This document shows, in pieces, positions 57,301-63,339 of a stretch of 64,000 bases of DNA. This DNA is from Euborellia annulipes (taxonomy: Eukaryota; Arthropoda; Insecta; Dermaptera; Anisolabididae): contig JAKCPI010001978.1 in assembly GCA_023213315.1 (NCBI GenBank), positions 1 to 64,000 of the forward strand, in the 5' to 3' direction. Every line of letters starts with the position of its first letter. The stretch's first letter is position 1. Position numbers and translations under genes: made by a program. Under the pieces are notes generated by a model. That model was not told the origin of the DNA, did not search any database, and was given only the letters and a program-made list of their open reading frames with translations.

Positions 57301-59138
57301 AACATTTTTTTTTTTTTAATGGTTGTCCCGAAAAGTCACCCGAGTATTTGTTAATGTAATTCTTAATAAATTTTTTTCTTTGATTCTAATTAATATTAAA
57401 ATATGAACATTCTTGAGGGTAGTGTAGTCTTTGCAATCTTTTCTAGTTTTGTAGTTTGTTTTCCCAGAGATTGCTTTGCCCCTTCAAACAAAAACCCGAA
57501 AAGACACAAGCATGGAGGTAATTAGAGAATTTGACTGGGCCCCCCCCCCCATGGGGTCATGTGAACAGCCATCCTCCGGGGGGTCTGGAAGGTCTCATAA
57601 GGTCTCAATTTTTTTTGGGGCGGGGAGCCTTCTGGGGGGGGGGGGTGCCGGGACCCCCGTGGACACAAGGTGATTCAGCTATAGAAGAATGTTAATAAAA
57701 AATATAGTTAAAGAATTCGAATAAACCGTTGTGGTAACTAAAAAAAAGGAATGTTTTCTCTAATAAAATATTTATCATTGTTTTGTGAGTTTATTTTTGC
57801 TGGTGGTTCAAATGAGGAGTAGTCGAACCCGGGATCTCCAACCTATTCAAGGCATGATTCTTTTGAACCAAACAAACACTCGATTCACTTTCGATTTAAT
57901 CAATTTTTCGTAAATATATGACGTCATTTTATTCTTTTAATAAAAGAGATTATATTGACATCATCGAATTGATCACTACCTGAAGTTGATCATTTGTCTA
58001 AAGTTAAAATATAAATAAATCAAAATATTGACAGACTATAAAAACTAGGAACCGACCGAATATTCGGTTTCGGCCAGTTTCGGCCAAAAATCATGGTTTC
58101 GGCCGTAGTTTCGGTTTCGGCCAAAAAGTAGCCGAAACTTTCGGCCGGCCGAAACCAGAATTTGAAAAAAAATGGGATGGGATGAGACTCGCATGCAAAA
58201 AAAAAAAAAAAAAGGTCAAAAAATTTTTTATAGGAAATACAAGTTTCGGTTTCGGTTTCTGCCGAAACTAAGGTTGAGGCCGAATATTCGGTTTCGGTTT
58301 CGGCTGAAAATCTTGTTTTGGTCGGACCCTAATAAAAACACTTGAATCATCTTTAAAAATCTCGAAAATTTAAAATTTTTATTAGGGTCCGACCGAAACA
58401 AGATTTTCAACCGAAACCGAATATTCGGCCTCAATCTTAGTTTCGGCCGAAACCGTAACCGAAACCGAAACTTGTAATTGGAAAAAAATTATTATTATTT
58501 TACTTTTTTTTTTTTTGAAATTTTTTCGAGCTGCGGAAAATTTTTTTCCCCTCCCGTGAAAATCATTTTACCTTTTTTTTAGGGAGACTAAAAAATTTTT
58601 CCGCACCTTTTCCGCTTTTGCAAATCATTTGACCTTTTTTTTGCACGCAAGTCTAATCCCAACTTTTCAGACTCAGGTTTCGGCCGGCCGAAAGGTTCGG
58701 CCACTTTTTGGCCGAAACCGAAACTACGGCCGAAACCAGGATTTTTGGCCGAAACTGGCCGAAACCGTAACCGAAACCGAATATTCGGTCGGTTCCTAAT
58801 TTTTATGATTACTCCATTTATATGGGATAGAGTAGGAAAAAATTTTAAAAAGAGAACAACAAATTTATAACAAACAAAAAAATAAAAAGTACTTTTGAAA
58901 TAGAGATGTGATAAATGCAGAGAAAACAAAGAGTTTATTGCTTGATATGTTCAAATTACTATTTATTTTTTTATAATGACATTAAATTCATTAATATTGA
59001 TATTGTGAATTAAAGTCCTTCCAAAAATTCTTAAACAGATCAACCAAAAGTGTATTGTTTACCTTGGAACTCCGGAGACAATTCAAGCGAAGGATAAAGA
59101 TTGGAGGTCACCGGAGGTTCTTCATGTATTTTGGCCAT
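31817..59138 (-). CDS. PLCD: Phosphoinositide phospholipase C, delta type (16 exons)
   Basis: This enzyme hydrolyses phosphatidylinositol 4,5-bisphosphate to diacylglycerol and IP3 at the plasma membrane, with Ca2+ as cofactor. Exons, all with GT/AG borders and matching phases: 59063-59138, 42698-42883, 40940-41210, 40570-40699, 39484-39599, 39257-39414, 38690-38807, 38153-38238, 37874-38083, 37609-37763, 37249-37333, 35678-35857, 35213-35357, 33163-33317, 32935-33084, 31817-31905. They sum to 2310 nt, 769 residues plus stop, close to vertebrate PLC-delta. Order: PH (about 30-170), EF-hands (178-312), X (313-460), acidic linker, Y (503-640), C2 (640-769). Catalytic residues are present: His350, Asn351, Glu380, Asp382, His395 and Glu430. 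There is no SH2/SH3 insert (gamma) and no long C-terminal coiled coil (beta). The first intron is about 16.2 kb. Confidence 0.93.
32322..32518. mobile_element. Mariner-like miniature, intron 15 of the PLC gene
   Basis: CAGTGAGGGACAATATTAAG at the left is mirrored by CTTAATATTGTCCCTCAATG at the right. The termini resemble those of the larger element at 49466-49943. Non-coding. Confidence 0.7.
32784..32911. mobile_element. Short TA-flanked miniature beside PLC exon 15
   Basis: CAAGGTGTTCG and GGAACACCCTT are inverted, flanked by TA. The element ends only about 24 bp before the splice donor of the exon at 32935-33084. Confidence 0.6.
33824..33965 (+). mobile_element. tRNA-derived SINE, family 1, copy 2
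   Basis: GACCCGTGGCTCAGAAAGAA matches the A-box end of the copy at 31222-31362, and ATCATTTGAAATAAATAGGG matches its tail. The B-box region has drifted (CGGGGTCTCCCGTCC). It is followed by a TA microsatellite. Confidence 0.75.
34055..34740 (-). pseudogene. LINE (non-LTR retrotransposon) reverse-transcriptase C-terminal remnant
   Basis: On the minus strand one frame gives [20 protein letters not shown], then [20 protein letters not shown]. Other frames give [14 protein letters not shown] and, further on, [20 protein letters not shown]. These are, in order, the conserved tail of LINE reverse transcriptases (FKYLG, DAFE...YRRML, GRRRxSWLxNLR). Several stops and frame changes make it dead. It lies in intron 13 of the PLC gene, in the same orientation. 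Confidence 0.8.
35213..37333 (-). CDS. PLCD: PLC-delta exons 11-13: catalytic Y domain
   Basis: Exons 37249-37333, 35678-35857 and 35213-35357 encode the second half of the barrel: [40 protein letters not shown], the signature [19 protein letters not shown] followed by FWNVGCQL, and [20 protein letters not shown] and the SSN block match the substrate-binding face of PLC-delta. The donor of exon 12 (35672-35677) lies a few bases from the edge of a dispersed repeat. Confidence 0.93.
35512..35672 (+). repeat. Hairpin-ended repeat touching the PLC exon 12 splice donor
   Basis: It begins with a CTCTATATATG/ATATATAGAG hairpin, followed by TCATGTCAAAAATTCGATGT and GAGGTCCCCTGAATCC. It runs to about 35670, where the family sequence (GAACAA...GAACGAAA) meets the AGCTTACC of the splice donor of exon 35678-35857. 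Confidence 0.75.
36183..36200 (+). repeat. Run of 18 G
   Basis: Eighteen consecutive G in intron 11 of the PLC gene. Comparable runs lie at 45969-45982 and 46806-46824. Confidence 0.9.
36577..36840. mobile_element. hAT miniature with CAGTGTTAGTCAACC ends
   Basis: Left end CAAGGGTAGTCAACCTTTT; right end in reverse CAGTGTTAGTCAACCTGG. The 8-bp flanks ATTTAAAT (36569-36576) and ATATAAAT (36841-36848) differ at one base. It lies in intron 11 of the PLC gene. Confidence 0.82.
36901..37208. mobile_element. Foldback of two Penelope-like terminal repeats with hammerhead-like cores
   Basis: Long arms (GCCTCTATTTAGTAATAAA and mirror) enclose two opposed motifs. Minus strand: CTGAAGA (36991-36997), a GGC:GCC stem, GAAA (36968-36971), CGTT, with helix I formed by GG:CC and CTCTTT:AAAGAG (37003-37008 with 36953-36958). 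Plus strand: CTGAAGA (37115-37121), GGC:GCC, GAAA (37142-37145), CGTTT. It ends 40 bp from PLC exon 11. Confidence 0.7.
37609..37763 (-). CDS. PLCD: PLC-delta exon 10: end of X and acidic X-Y linker
   Basis: The exon encodes [17 protein letters not shown], the conserved end of the X region, then an acidic Ser-rich linker ([13 protein letters not shown]). In PLC enzymes this linker sits over the active site and restrains basal activity by charge and sterics. The exon ends in phase 0 at AAG|GTATTT and is joined to [12 protein letters not shown] of the Y domain. Confidence 0.9.
37874..38807 (-). CDS. PLCD: PLC-delta exons 7-9: catalytic X domain
   Basis: Exons 38690-38807, 38153-38238 and 37874-38083 encode the X half of the TIM barrel. 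[16 protein letters not shown] contains the first catalytic His (350) and Asn351. GCRCVELDCWDGP contains Glu380 and Asp382. [11 protein letters not shown] contains the second catalytic His (395). [11 protein letters not shown] contains Glu430. All match the Ca2+-binding and acid-base residues known for PLC-delta1 (H311, N312, E341, D343, H356, E390). Each exon border falls within these conserved blocks and rebuilds the expected codon, which strongly supports the splice model. Confidence 0.95.
38258..38530. mobile_element. Penelope-like foldback with decayed hammerhead-like cores
   Basis: The arms share TTACAACG, CCACTCATTCTGTG and AATTCAGCTAAG blocks. The minus-strand core has CTGAAGA and a GGCC:GGCC stem but CAAA in place of GAAA. 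The plus-strand core has CTGACGA but GACA. A longer related copy is at 55350-55690. It lies in intron 7 of the PLC gene. Confidence 0.6.
39257..40699 (-). CDS. PLCD: PLC-delta exons 4-6: EF-hand region
   Basis: Exon 4 (40570-40699) holds a canonical EF-hand loop at residues 188-199, [12 protein letters not shown], with acidic or Asn residues at positions 1, 3, 5, 9 and 12. Exon 5 (39484-39599) has a looser second loop and the conserved [17 protein letters not shown]. Exon 6 (39257-39414) carries [20 protein letters not shown] and then [15 protein letters not shown], leading into the X box. EF-hands form a structural lobe that packs against the C2 domain in PLC enzymes. Confidence 0.92.
40940..42883 (-). 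CDS. PLCD: PLC-delta exons 2-3: PH domain
   Basis: Exon 2 (42698-42883) encodes [20 protein letters not shown] and [18 protein letters not shown]. Exon 3 (40940-41210) encodes [36 protein letters not shown] and the C-terminal PH helix [14 protein letters not shown]. The (L/I)xKVRSxxWxRxRxF pattern and the Trp in the last helix are PLC-delta PH features. This domain binds PtdIns(4,5)P2 and anchors the enzyme at the membrane. The basic residues in the first strands fit headgroup binding. The exon 3 acceptor and donor phases are 1 and 2. Confidence 0.92.
41768..42130 (+). repeat. Hairpin-ended dispersed repeat, copy without the hairpin
   Basis: It runs from ATTCGATGCCGAAATTTTGA through GAGGTCCCCTAAGTCC to GACCACTTTACTCTTG, the same order as 9046-9430 and 52377-52765. 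Confidence 0.75.
42353..42572. mobile_element. TA-flanked miniature inserted in a TCTGGTGTG repeat
   Basis: CAGTCAGTTTCAATATTAAC at the left is mirrored by GTTAATAATGAAACTGACTG at the right, flanked by TA. Inner blocks around GAGTAGAGCCCTGAA and GGCTCTATTCTC extend the arms. It directly abuts a half copy of the palindromic repeat at 42272-42345, just downstream of PLC exon 2. Confidence 0.82.
43895..44520. repeat. Hammerhead-like fragment followed by a foldback related to the dispersed repeat
   Basis: On the minus strand near 43895-43955, CTGAAGATGATACACTG and then GGGCCGAAATACGTGTC follow the CTGANGA...GAAA...GTC order without a good helix II. Downstream, 44132-44195 and 44337-44425 are inverted arms (TTCATTAAATTTATTGTGAA and mirror). 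Confidence 0.5.
46584..46862. mobile_element. hAT miniature, GGGCGGAT family, copy 2
   Basis: Left end CAAGGGCGGATCCAGAGG; right end in reverse AAAGGGCGGATACAAGG. The exact 8-bp duplication CTTGGCTG is at 46576-46583 and 46863-46870. It contains an 11-base and a 19-base G run and is inverted relative to the copy at 13533. Confidence 0.93.
47490..47735. mobile_element. Foldback of Penelope-like terminal repeats with two hammerhead-like cores
   Basis: Near-perfect arms of over 100 bp (GCTGCTTTGCTCATT, AACCAGGGCCGAC and mirrors). Minus strand, 47551-47590: GGCC, CTGAAGA, one U, a GGTC:GACC stem, GAAA, CGTC, GGCC; helix I GGCC:GGCC continues as AACC:GGTT after a small internal loop. The plus-strand twin has CTGAAGA (47642-47648) and GAAA (47665-47668) but a damaged stem and GAAAAGTC. 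The preserved minus core reads in the same direction as PLC transcription. Confidence 0.72.
47756..48010. mobile_element. hAT miniature with CATGGGCGTAGCCAG ends
   Basis: Left end CATGGGCGTAGCCAGGGGG; right end in reverse CATGGGCGTAGCCAGAC. The exact 8-bp duplication CTCAGCTA is at 47748-47755 and 48011-48018. A 3'-truncated relative is at 55952-56130. Confidence 0.93.
49466..49943. mobile_element. TA-flanked mariner-type miniature hosting a nested hAT element
   Basis: CAGTGAGCGCCACAATTAAG at the left is mirrored by TTATTGTGGCGCTCACTG at the right, flanked by TA (49464-49465, 49944-49945). Inverted arms extend about 50 bp to GAGCTAGAGC. A second element (49520-49805) sits inside the left arm's edge. 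Confidence 0.88.
49520..49805. mobile_element. Nested hAT miniature with GGTTCCCAAAC ends
   Basis: Left end TAGGGGTTCCCAAACTTTTT; right end in reverse CAGTGTTTCCCAAACTGT. The flanks GTACATAG and GTATATTG match at 6 of 8 bases, an aged 8-bp duplication. Its insertion postdates the surrounding mariner-type miniature. Confidence 0.8.
51540..51770 (+). repeat. Hairpin-ended dispersed repeat, 5'-truncated copy
   Basis: It contains GTGGGTCCCGCAAAATGG, GGCCAAAAAGTACTAGTACT and GAAGTACTTTTTGAG in family order. It ends in sequence unrelated to other copies near 51770. Confidence 0.7.
52377..52940 (+). repeat. Full hairpin-ended repeat followed by a TCTGGTGTG half repeat
   Basis: 52377-52432 is the hairpin (ACTTTCTCTTATCTCTATAT and mirror TATAGAGAGAAAGT), followed by TCATGTCAAAAATTC. 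The body extends to about 52765 (GACCACTTTACTC). At 52880-52935, after a G run, is a TCTGGTGTG-family fragment (CGACACAAAAAAATCTG, then ACACCAGATTTTTT). The same two repeat families are adjacent at 9046-9545 and 41768-42345, so they may be parts of one larger element. Confidence 0.75.
54378..54480 (+). repeat. Direct repeat partner of 55158-55255
   Basis: The roughly 100-bp block TTAATGAAAAAATTCATAAA to CATCATTTGCTAAA is repeated almost exactly at 55158-55255, inside the PIF-like element. It probably marks an older fragment of the same family. Confidence 0.75.
54853..55297. mobile_element. PIF/Harbinger-like miniature
   Basis: GGGGTCGTCCACATATTAAGT at the left, shortened here from a longer match, is mirrored by TAATATGTGGACGATCCC at the right. 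TAA flanks both sides (54853-54855, 55295-55297), as in PIF/Harbinger 3-bp duplications. Non-coding. Confidence 0.75.
55350..55690. mobile_element. Rearranged Penelope-like terminal repeats
   Basis: The block ATTTTGTTTTCGGTTTAACT to AAGATTACAACG occurs three times forward (about 55388, 55490 and 55548) and then twice in reverse (about 55618-55690). Partial hammerhead-like halves (GAGTGGCCGAAACGT) remain without CTGANGA. The pattern suggests template switching during reverse transcription. Confidence 0.65.
55952..56130. mobile_element. Truncated hAT miniature, CATGGGCGTAGCCAG family
   Basis: It starts CATGGGCGTAGCCAGGGGG and matches the first 180 bp of the element at 47756, then stops; the right terminus is missing. 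Confidence 0.8.
56876..57157. mobile_element. Penelope-like foldback with a weak hammerhead-like core
   Basis: The left arm (CAGTCAGGTGATTAAAATC) is mirrored at 57131-57157 (TTTTAATCACCTGGCTGCT). On the minus strand: CTGAAGA (56945-56951), a GC-rich segment, GAAA (56923-56926), CGTC. Helix II pairs poorly. The right arm keeps only CGAAAC. Confidence 0.55.
57795..57900 (-). mobile_element. tRNA-derived SINE, family 2, copy 1
   Basis: On the minus strand TTTGGTTCAAAAGAATC resembles an A box and CCCGGGTTCGACTAC is a good B box, 30-35 nt apart. The sequence after it (ACCACCAGCAA) is shared with the copy at 62300. Confidence 0.65.
58046..58331. mobile_element. hAT miniature, CCGAAACCG family, copy 2
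   Basis: Ends TAGGAACCGACCGAA and, in reverse, TAGGGTCCGACCAAA. The exact duplication ATAAAAAC is at 58038-58045 and 58332-58339. Inverted relative to copy 1 at 3389. Confidence 0.93.
58383..58798. mobile_element. hAT miniature, CCGAAACCG family, copy 3
   Basis: Ends TAGGGTCCGACCGAA and, in reverse, TAGGAACCGACCGAA. The exact duplication ATTTTTAT is at 58375-58382 and 58799-58806. It lies only 51 bp from copy 2 and in opposite orientation. Confidence 0.93.
59063..59138 (-). CDS. PLCD: PLC-delta exon 1: start codon
   Basis: The exon encodes [20 protein letters not shown] and a few more residues, ending in phase 1 at G|GTAAAC. Splicing to 42883 rebuilds a Glu codon and enters the PH domain in frame. 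The peptide has no recognisable domain; PLC-delta N-termini are variable. It is the only upstream exon I found with an ATG, a good donor and the right phase, but a 16-kb gap leaves room for alternative first exons. Confidence 0.65.
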
Positions 59139-59445
59139 TGTGAAACGATCCGACAATTTCAGATAATCAGACTTTAGATGATAGTTGATTTGGGATGATA
59201 ATGAGTGTTGGATTAGATCATGTCGCTAGCGATGATTGTATGCAACTGGCATCTCTAACTGAAGAGAGGGAGAGTCTCTCTGAGTATGCTACACGATATA
59301 TGCGTGTTGGTGTCTGCCACCGTCTCCAAACTCGTCTGTTTCTTTTTTTCTTCTCTTCTATTCCCTTCTCTTTCTCCTCCGACGCATGTTTGAATTCCTT
59401 CAAGCTTCACTAGTGCTTTACTAGAGGGCACCATCTGTCTATATC
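59139..59445 (-). promoter_or_regulatory. Probable 5' UTR/promoter of the PLC gene
   Basis: The 300 bp upstream of the PLC start codon include a GAGA/TCTC-rich stretch around 59260-59285 and a long pyrimidine tract on the plus strand near 59338-59400. No coding frame is convincing. A hAT miniature begins at 59451, so any proximal promoter is confined to this short interval unless the element contributes to it. Confidence 0.35.
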
Positions 59446-59450
59446 TCATT

Positions 59451-59811
59451 TAGGAACCGAACGAATATTCGGTTTGGGTTACGGTTTCGGCCAAAAATCC
59501 TTGTTTCGGCCGTAGTTGGGATGAGACTCGCATGCAAAAAAAAGGTCAAATGATTTGCAAAAGCGAAAAAGATGCGGAAAAAAAATTTAGTCTGTCTCCC
59601 TAAAAAAAAAAGGTAAAATGATTTTCATGGGAGGGGAAAAAAATTTTCCGCAGGTCGGAAAAAATTTCAAAAAAAAAAAAAGTTAAAATAATAATAATTT
59701 TTTATAGGAAATACAAGTTTCGGTTTCGGTTACGGTTTCGGCCGAAACTAAGATTGAGGCCGAATATTCGGTTTCGGTTTCGGCTGAAAATCTTGTTTCG
59801 GTCGGACCCTA
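59451..59811. mobile_element. hAT miniature, CCGAAACCG family, copy 4
   Basis: Ends TAGGAACCGAACGAA and, in reverse, TAGGGTCCGACCGAA. The exact duplication ATCTCATT is at 59443-59450 and 59812-59819. It lies about 310 bp upstream of the PLC start codon. Confidence 0.93.
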
Positions 59812-59954
59812 ATCTCATTGTCGTCATAGCAACGATTTATTTATTTTCAAAAAGCAACAAGTGTGTTCTAACTTTAACATAAAAAAACCTGAGTAATACT
59901 AAATCTAACATTCACTCTGGAATTATTAACATCTTTACTATTGATACTCAGGTC

Positions 59955-60100
59955 CAGGGCCGCAGACTGGAGGGGGGGCGCTCTATCCCCGGGGCCCGGG
60001 CCCTTTGCGCTTCAACCTTAAAATTCTAATAAAAAATAATGGTTAAAATTTTAATTAAAAAAAAATTTTTTTTCTGAGGGGGCCCGGGCCCTTTAAGCTC
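59955..60100. mobile_element. GC-rich DNA transposon end
   Basis: CAGGGCCGCAGACTGGAGG followed by two GGGCCCGGGCCCTTT blocks resembles a hAT-type terminus. I see no paired right end, so it is a fragment. Confidence 0.45.
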
Positions 60101-60378
60101 ATATCTTAGAATTGTATGAACGATAAATGATAACGCTGGAGGGATTTTCAGGCCGTACTAATATGAACTAAAAACGTCGTGGCCAAATTGGGAAATTTTA
60201 CTCCTTAGGTGTCCCATAATACTTATTTTTATTTATTTTAAAATACTTATAAATCAAGTTTGATAATATTTTTCGTTTCAGGATAGCTAAAAACGCAGAT
60301 TTCAATGCCTAATTTTCAAAAATTTTTCTATACCCTCCAGACCATTCGGAAGTCGTCTGTCCTGATCTGGCCTCGATA

Positions 60379-60643
60379 CAAGGGCGGATACAAGGGGGGG
60401 GGGTAAAGGGAATAATTTCCCCCCCCCCCGAGATTCGAAAAAAATCTTTTTTCGCAAAAAAAATTATTTTTAATGTAAAATTTTTAAAATTAATACTTAA
60501 AAATTTGATGTGTATTTATATTCTGGCAAACAAGTACAGAATGCGCTTTTAAATTACCGAAATTAAAAAAAAAAAAAAATAGTGTGCTGTGCGACGATCA
60601 CACCAGATTACCCCCCCCCCCCGAGAAACACCTCTGGCCCTTG
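60379..60643. mobile_element. hAT miniature, GGGCGGAT family, copy 3
   Basis: Left end CAAGGGCGGATACAAGG; the right end reads CAAGGGCCAGAGG in reverse, with a small internal deletion. The exact 8-bp duplication CCTCGATA is at 60371-60378 and 60644-60651. Confidence 0.92.
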
Positions 60644-60977
60644 CCTCGATAAATTATATATTGTCATCCACTTACCATTGCTCATAGTCTAGTTTTTGAC
60701 CACTAGGTTAATTTTTTTTTTTTATTTTTAACAGTCTTACAGGATATAAAAATTATGTAATTTCAAGAATTGAATGATAAATTTTAATAATCCATCAATA
60801 TCCTATCTTGTGGGAATGATCCATGTTAAGCCAATAGATTATACGAGTATCGTGGTATAAGCGGAAAATACATCACACCCTCCATTTGAACAAATCCCAT
60901 TTGATAATTTTACTAAAATGAAAAAAAAAAATTGGTGTGATTGGTCGCACTGCACACAATTTTCTCTTACCCTCTTG

Positions 60978-61171
60978 CAGGGCCGAAACGCTGAGATTTT
61001 TAGGGGGGGGGGGCAAAATTTAATATGCCGCCCCCTCCTTAAAATTTTCTATACAAAATTCCTATCATTTTACCTTTTTTTTAGTAAATCTTTCTTGAAT
61101 TGCCGCCTCCCTGAAATTTGACGCCCGGGGCACATGCACCCACTGCCCCCCCCAACCTAGATCCGGTCCTG
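60978..61171. mobile_element. hAT miniature, CAGGGCCGG family, copy 2
   Basis: Left end CAGGGCCGAAACG; right end in reverse CAGGACCGGATCTAGG. The exact 8-bp duplication CCCTCTTG is at 60970-60977 and 61172-61179. Inverted relative to the copy at 29146. Confidence 0.92.
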
Positions 61172-61189
61172 CCCTCTTGACCACTTGCA

Positions 61190-61690
61190 TTTCATAAGTA
61201 AAAATCTGAAATACTACATCAGTAAAGTGTACTTTAAACAATTTTCAAGGCAAAATTTAAAATATACATTTTAAAGAGGGTCTAAAAATAATTGATTTAT
61301 TAATTTTAATCAAAATTGTTAGTCATTTTTGGGAATATAGAAAAAAACTGAAAAAGAACATCAGTAGAGTGTACTTCAAACAATTTTCAAGAAAATTTTT
61401 ACTGATATGCTTTGTAAAGAGCATGTAAAAAAATAATTGATTTTTGAATTTTAATCAAAATCTTTTCAGCCGATTTTGATAAATTCAAAAAAAAAACTGA
61501 GTAAAGTAAAGTGGAATATTTTATTTAGAATAATATAGAATTTTATAAAAATCAGAGCCCTTGGGGGGGGGGGGGGCAAATGCCCTCCCTGCCCCCCAAA
61601 TGATGCTACTGCTCAGGGGACCTCAAAACATGTATTTTCATTAAAATCACGACATCGAATTTTTGACATGATCGCAATACTTTCTAAAAA
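61190..61690 (-). repeat. Hairpin-ended dispersed repeat, partly duplicated
   Basis: It contains two successive AGTAAAGTGTACTT/AGTAGAGTGTACTT blocks (about 61222 and 61360), then CTCAAAACATGTATTTTC and ACATCGAATTTTTGACATGA in reverse of the plus-strand copies. A G run near 61564-61576 interrupts it. Confidence 0.7.
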
Positions 61691-62299
61691 TTGGAAAATC
61701 ATGATGATTGAAATTTAGTAAAAAAAATTTTAATTTACTTTTAAATAATTAATTTTTTATTTAAATTATACTTAATTAACACTTTTACAAATGCAGACAT
61801 GGCACCATAACTTTAAATAAGTTTGACCAAAATCGTAGCCAGAACATTATTTTTCAATGTTTCTCGATAATTTCTAATAGCGTTTAAATTTAAGGGGTCG
61901 AACACCGCCCATGGCACTCATGTTGTATAATTCTCATAATTTACCTAGCAATAATACAACTATTGTATTAAATATCCCAAACTTGACTATAAGTGCAATA
62001 AGAAAAATTTCACTTACCTCTTTTGTGAGACATTCTCCAAAGGAAATCCATCCTCCATTGAAAATGAAGATTATTCTCTCAATATTATAATAGTAACTTT
62101 TTATCATATCTTATCATTGTAATATCATTTTTTTTTTTGCTTGAAATTATCATATCTCTTGAAAATTGAATAAATAATCTAATGTGAGAAAACCAAATAT
62201 CAAAAGGGATCTAGGGGGGAGGGGGCGAGGCCGTAAAGTCTCGCAAAGGCAGGGGACGCGACTAGTATTTTATATTTATTTAAAATATTTTGTGAATAT

Positions 62300-62425
62300 A
62301 TTTATATTGCTGGTGGATCAAGTGACTCTTGACTCTGCGAGTAGAGCCCGGGATCTCCAGCCTATCAGGGGTATCGATGTGTTTCCTTTGCACCAATTCA
62401 GTAAACACTTGCAGTGGTTAAGTGT
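62300..62425 (-). mobile_element. tRNA-derived SINE, family 2, copy 2
   Basis: On the minus strand TTGGTGCAAAGGAAAC (A-box-like) and GATCCCGGGCTCTACTC (B-box-like) lie about 40 nt apart. GGCTGGAGATCCCGGG and CCACCAGCAATAT are shared with the copy at 57795. Confidence 0.65.
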
Positions 62426-63059
62426 CATTTGTGGTAGTAAAATGTCCTCTGCCTTCATGCAAAAGAAGCACTTCCGAATAGGCTGGAGATTCCAGGTTCT
62501 CAAATTCTTAAAACTACCTATGATTCTTTAAGCCTTATTTGAGACAATTATTGAATTAATTAATATCTGAATTGGCTAGTTACGCCACCAGCAGAGGGGG
62601 GTTGGCCCACCCGGGCAGAAAAAAATTAAAATTTTAAATTTAATTAATCCTATATTTGCACAAATTTTAGAACCCCCTTAATAAATTCCTGAGACCACCA
62701 CTGGCTATGGTATATTAAATGTTATTGCATTAGAATAGCTTAATAAAATACTTTCATTGGAAGGAGTGACCTAACTTCAGACTTCAAAGGGGAAAAAACT
62801 CATTTTTTAGAAGCACCTGTCTAATTTTTTAAAAACATTTTAGTTTAATTATAATATTTTAAAATATAATATTTCAATGATTTTATTATTTTTGTTTCAC
62901 AATAAAGTAGATATAAGATATATTAAAAGGTCATGGTACAAATTTTGTTAAATATATTTTATACAGTATTATTAAAATCTTTTTTTTTTTCAAATTTTTT
63001 TTGTTATTTTATTTCTTTTTTTTGCAATAATTGGACAATTTTAATTGTTCTTTATTTAA

Positions 63060-63328
63060 AATATTTGGACCAATAAGAATGTTGCTTAATGTCACGTGAT
63101 TCGTTTCTCTAGGATGAAGCGTTGGCGTCGTCTCCATCTTGCTCGTCTTCCAGTCGAGCCCTTGCAGGCGACAATTAAAGAATAAATCTACTCTTCTTGG
63201 CTCCTCCAAATGAAAAGCGTCTTTGATTCATCAGCCATATGATGGATGCTATCATCGAAAATCCACTTCCACTGCCTTTAACCCTGTGTTCCGAATAATG
63301 AATTTCCATCTTCATTTCACATCTCCAG
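63060..63328 (+). promoter_or_regulatory. Possible promoter and non-coding first exon of a downstream gene
   Basis: A GC-richer block has CCAAT (63070-63074), TCACGTGA (63092-63099) and CCATCTTG (63134-63141, a YY1-type site) in the order typical of plus-strand housekeeping promoters. It is followed by a leader with only short frames and a good donor CCAG|GTATTT at 63328. It may drive a gene beyond the window. There is no coding evidence. Confidence 0.3.
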
Positions 63329-63339
63329 GTATTTTCCTT

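Larger units (their letters stand above)
42884..59062 (-). other. Intron 1 of the PLC gene (16.2 kb)
   Basis: No exon is convincing here. The interval is made largely of the elements listed separately between 43895 and 58798, G/C homopolymers and AT-rich sequence. About 44700-44790 (GGGTGTCTC, GGGTGTCACCC, GCAGGCCGCACC) looks like another GC-rich DNA transposon end. The stretches 48100-49440, 49950-51530 and 53000-54350 show nothing I can name. Confidence 0.75.

Noticed and set aside
62184..62531. 115-codon frame near the window end
   Set aside because: It runs through a SINE and a GC-rich repeat fragment and shows no protein family.
62575..62710. Possible hAT element (GTTACGCCACCAGC...CCACCACTGG)
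   Set aside because: The two ends are not good inverted repeats and no 8-bp duplication is found.
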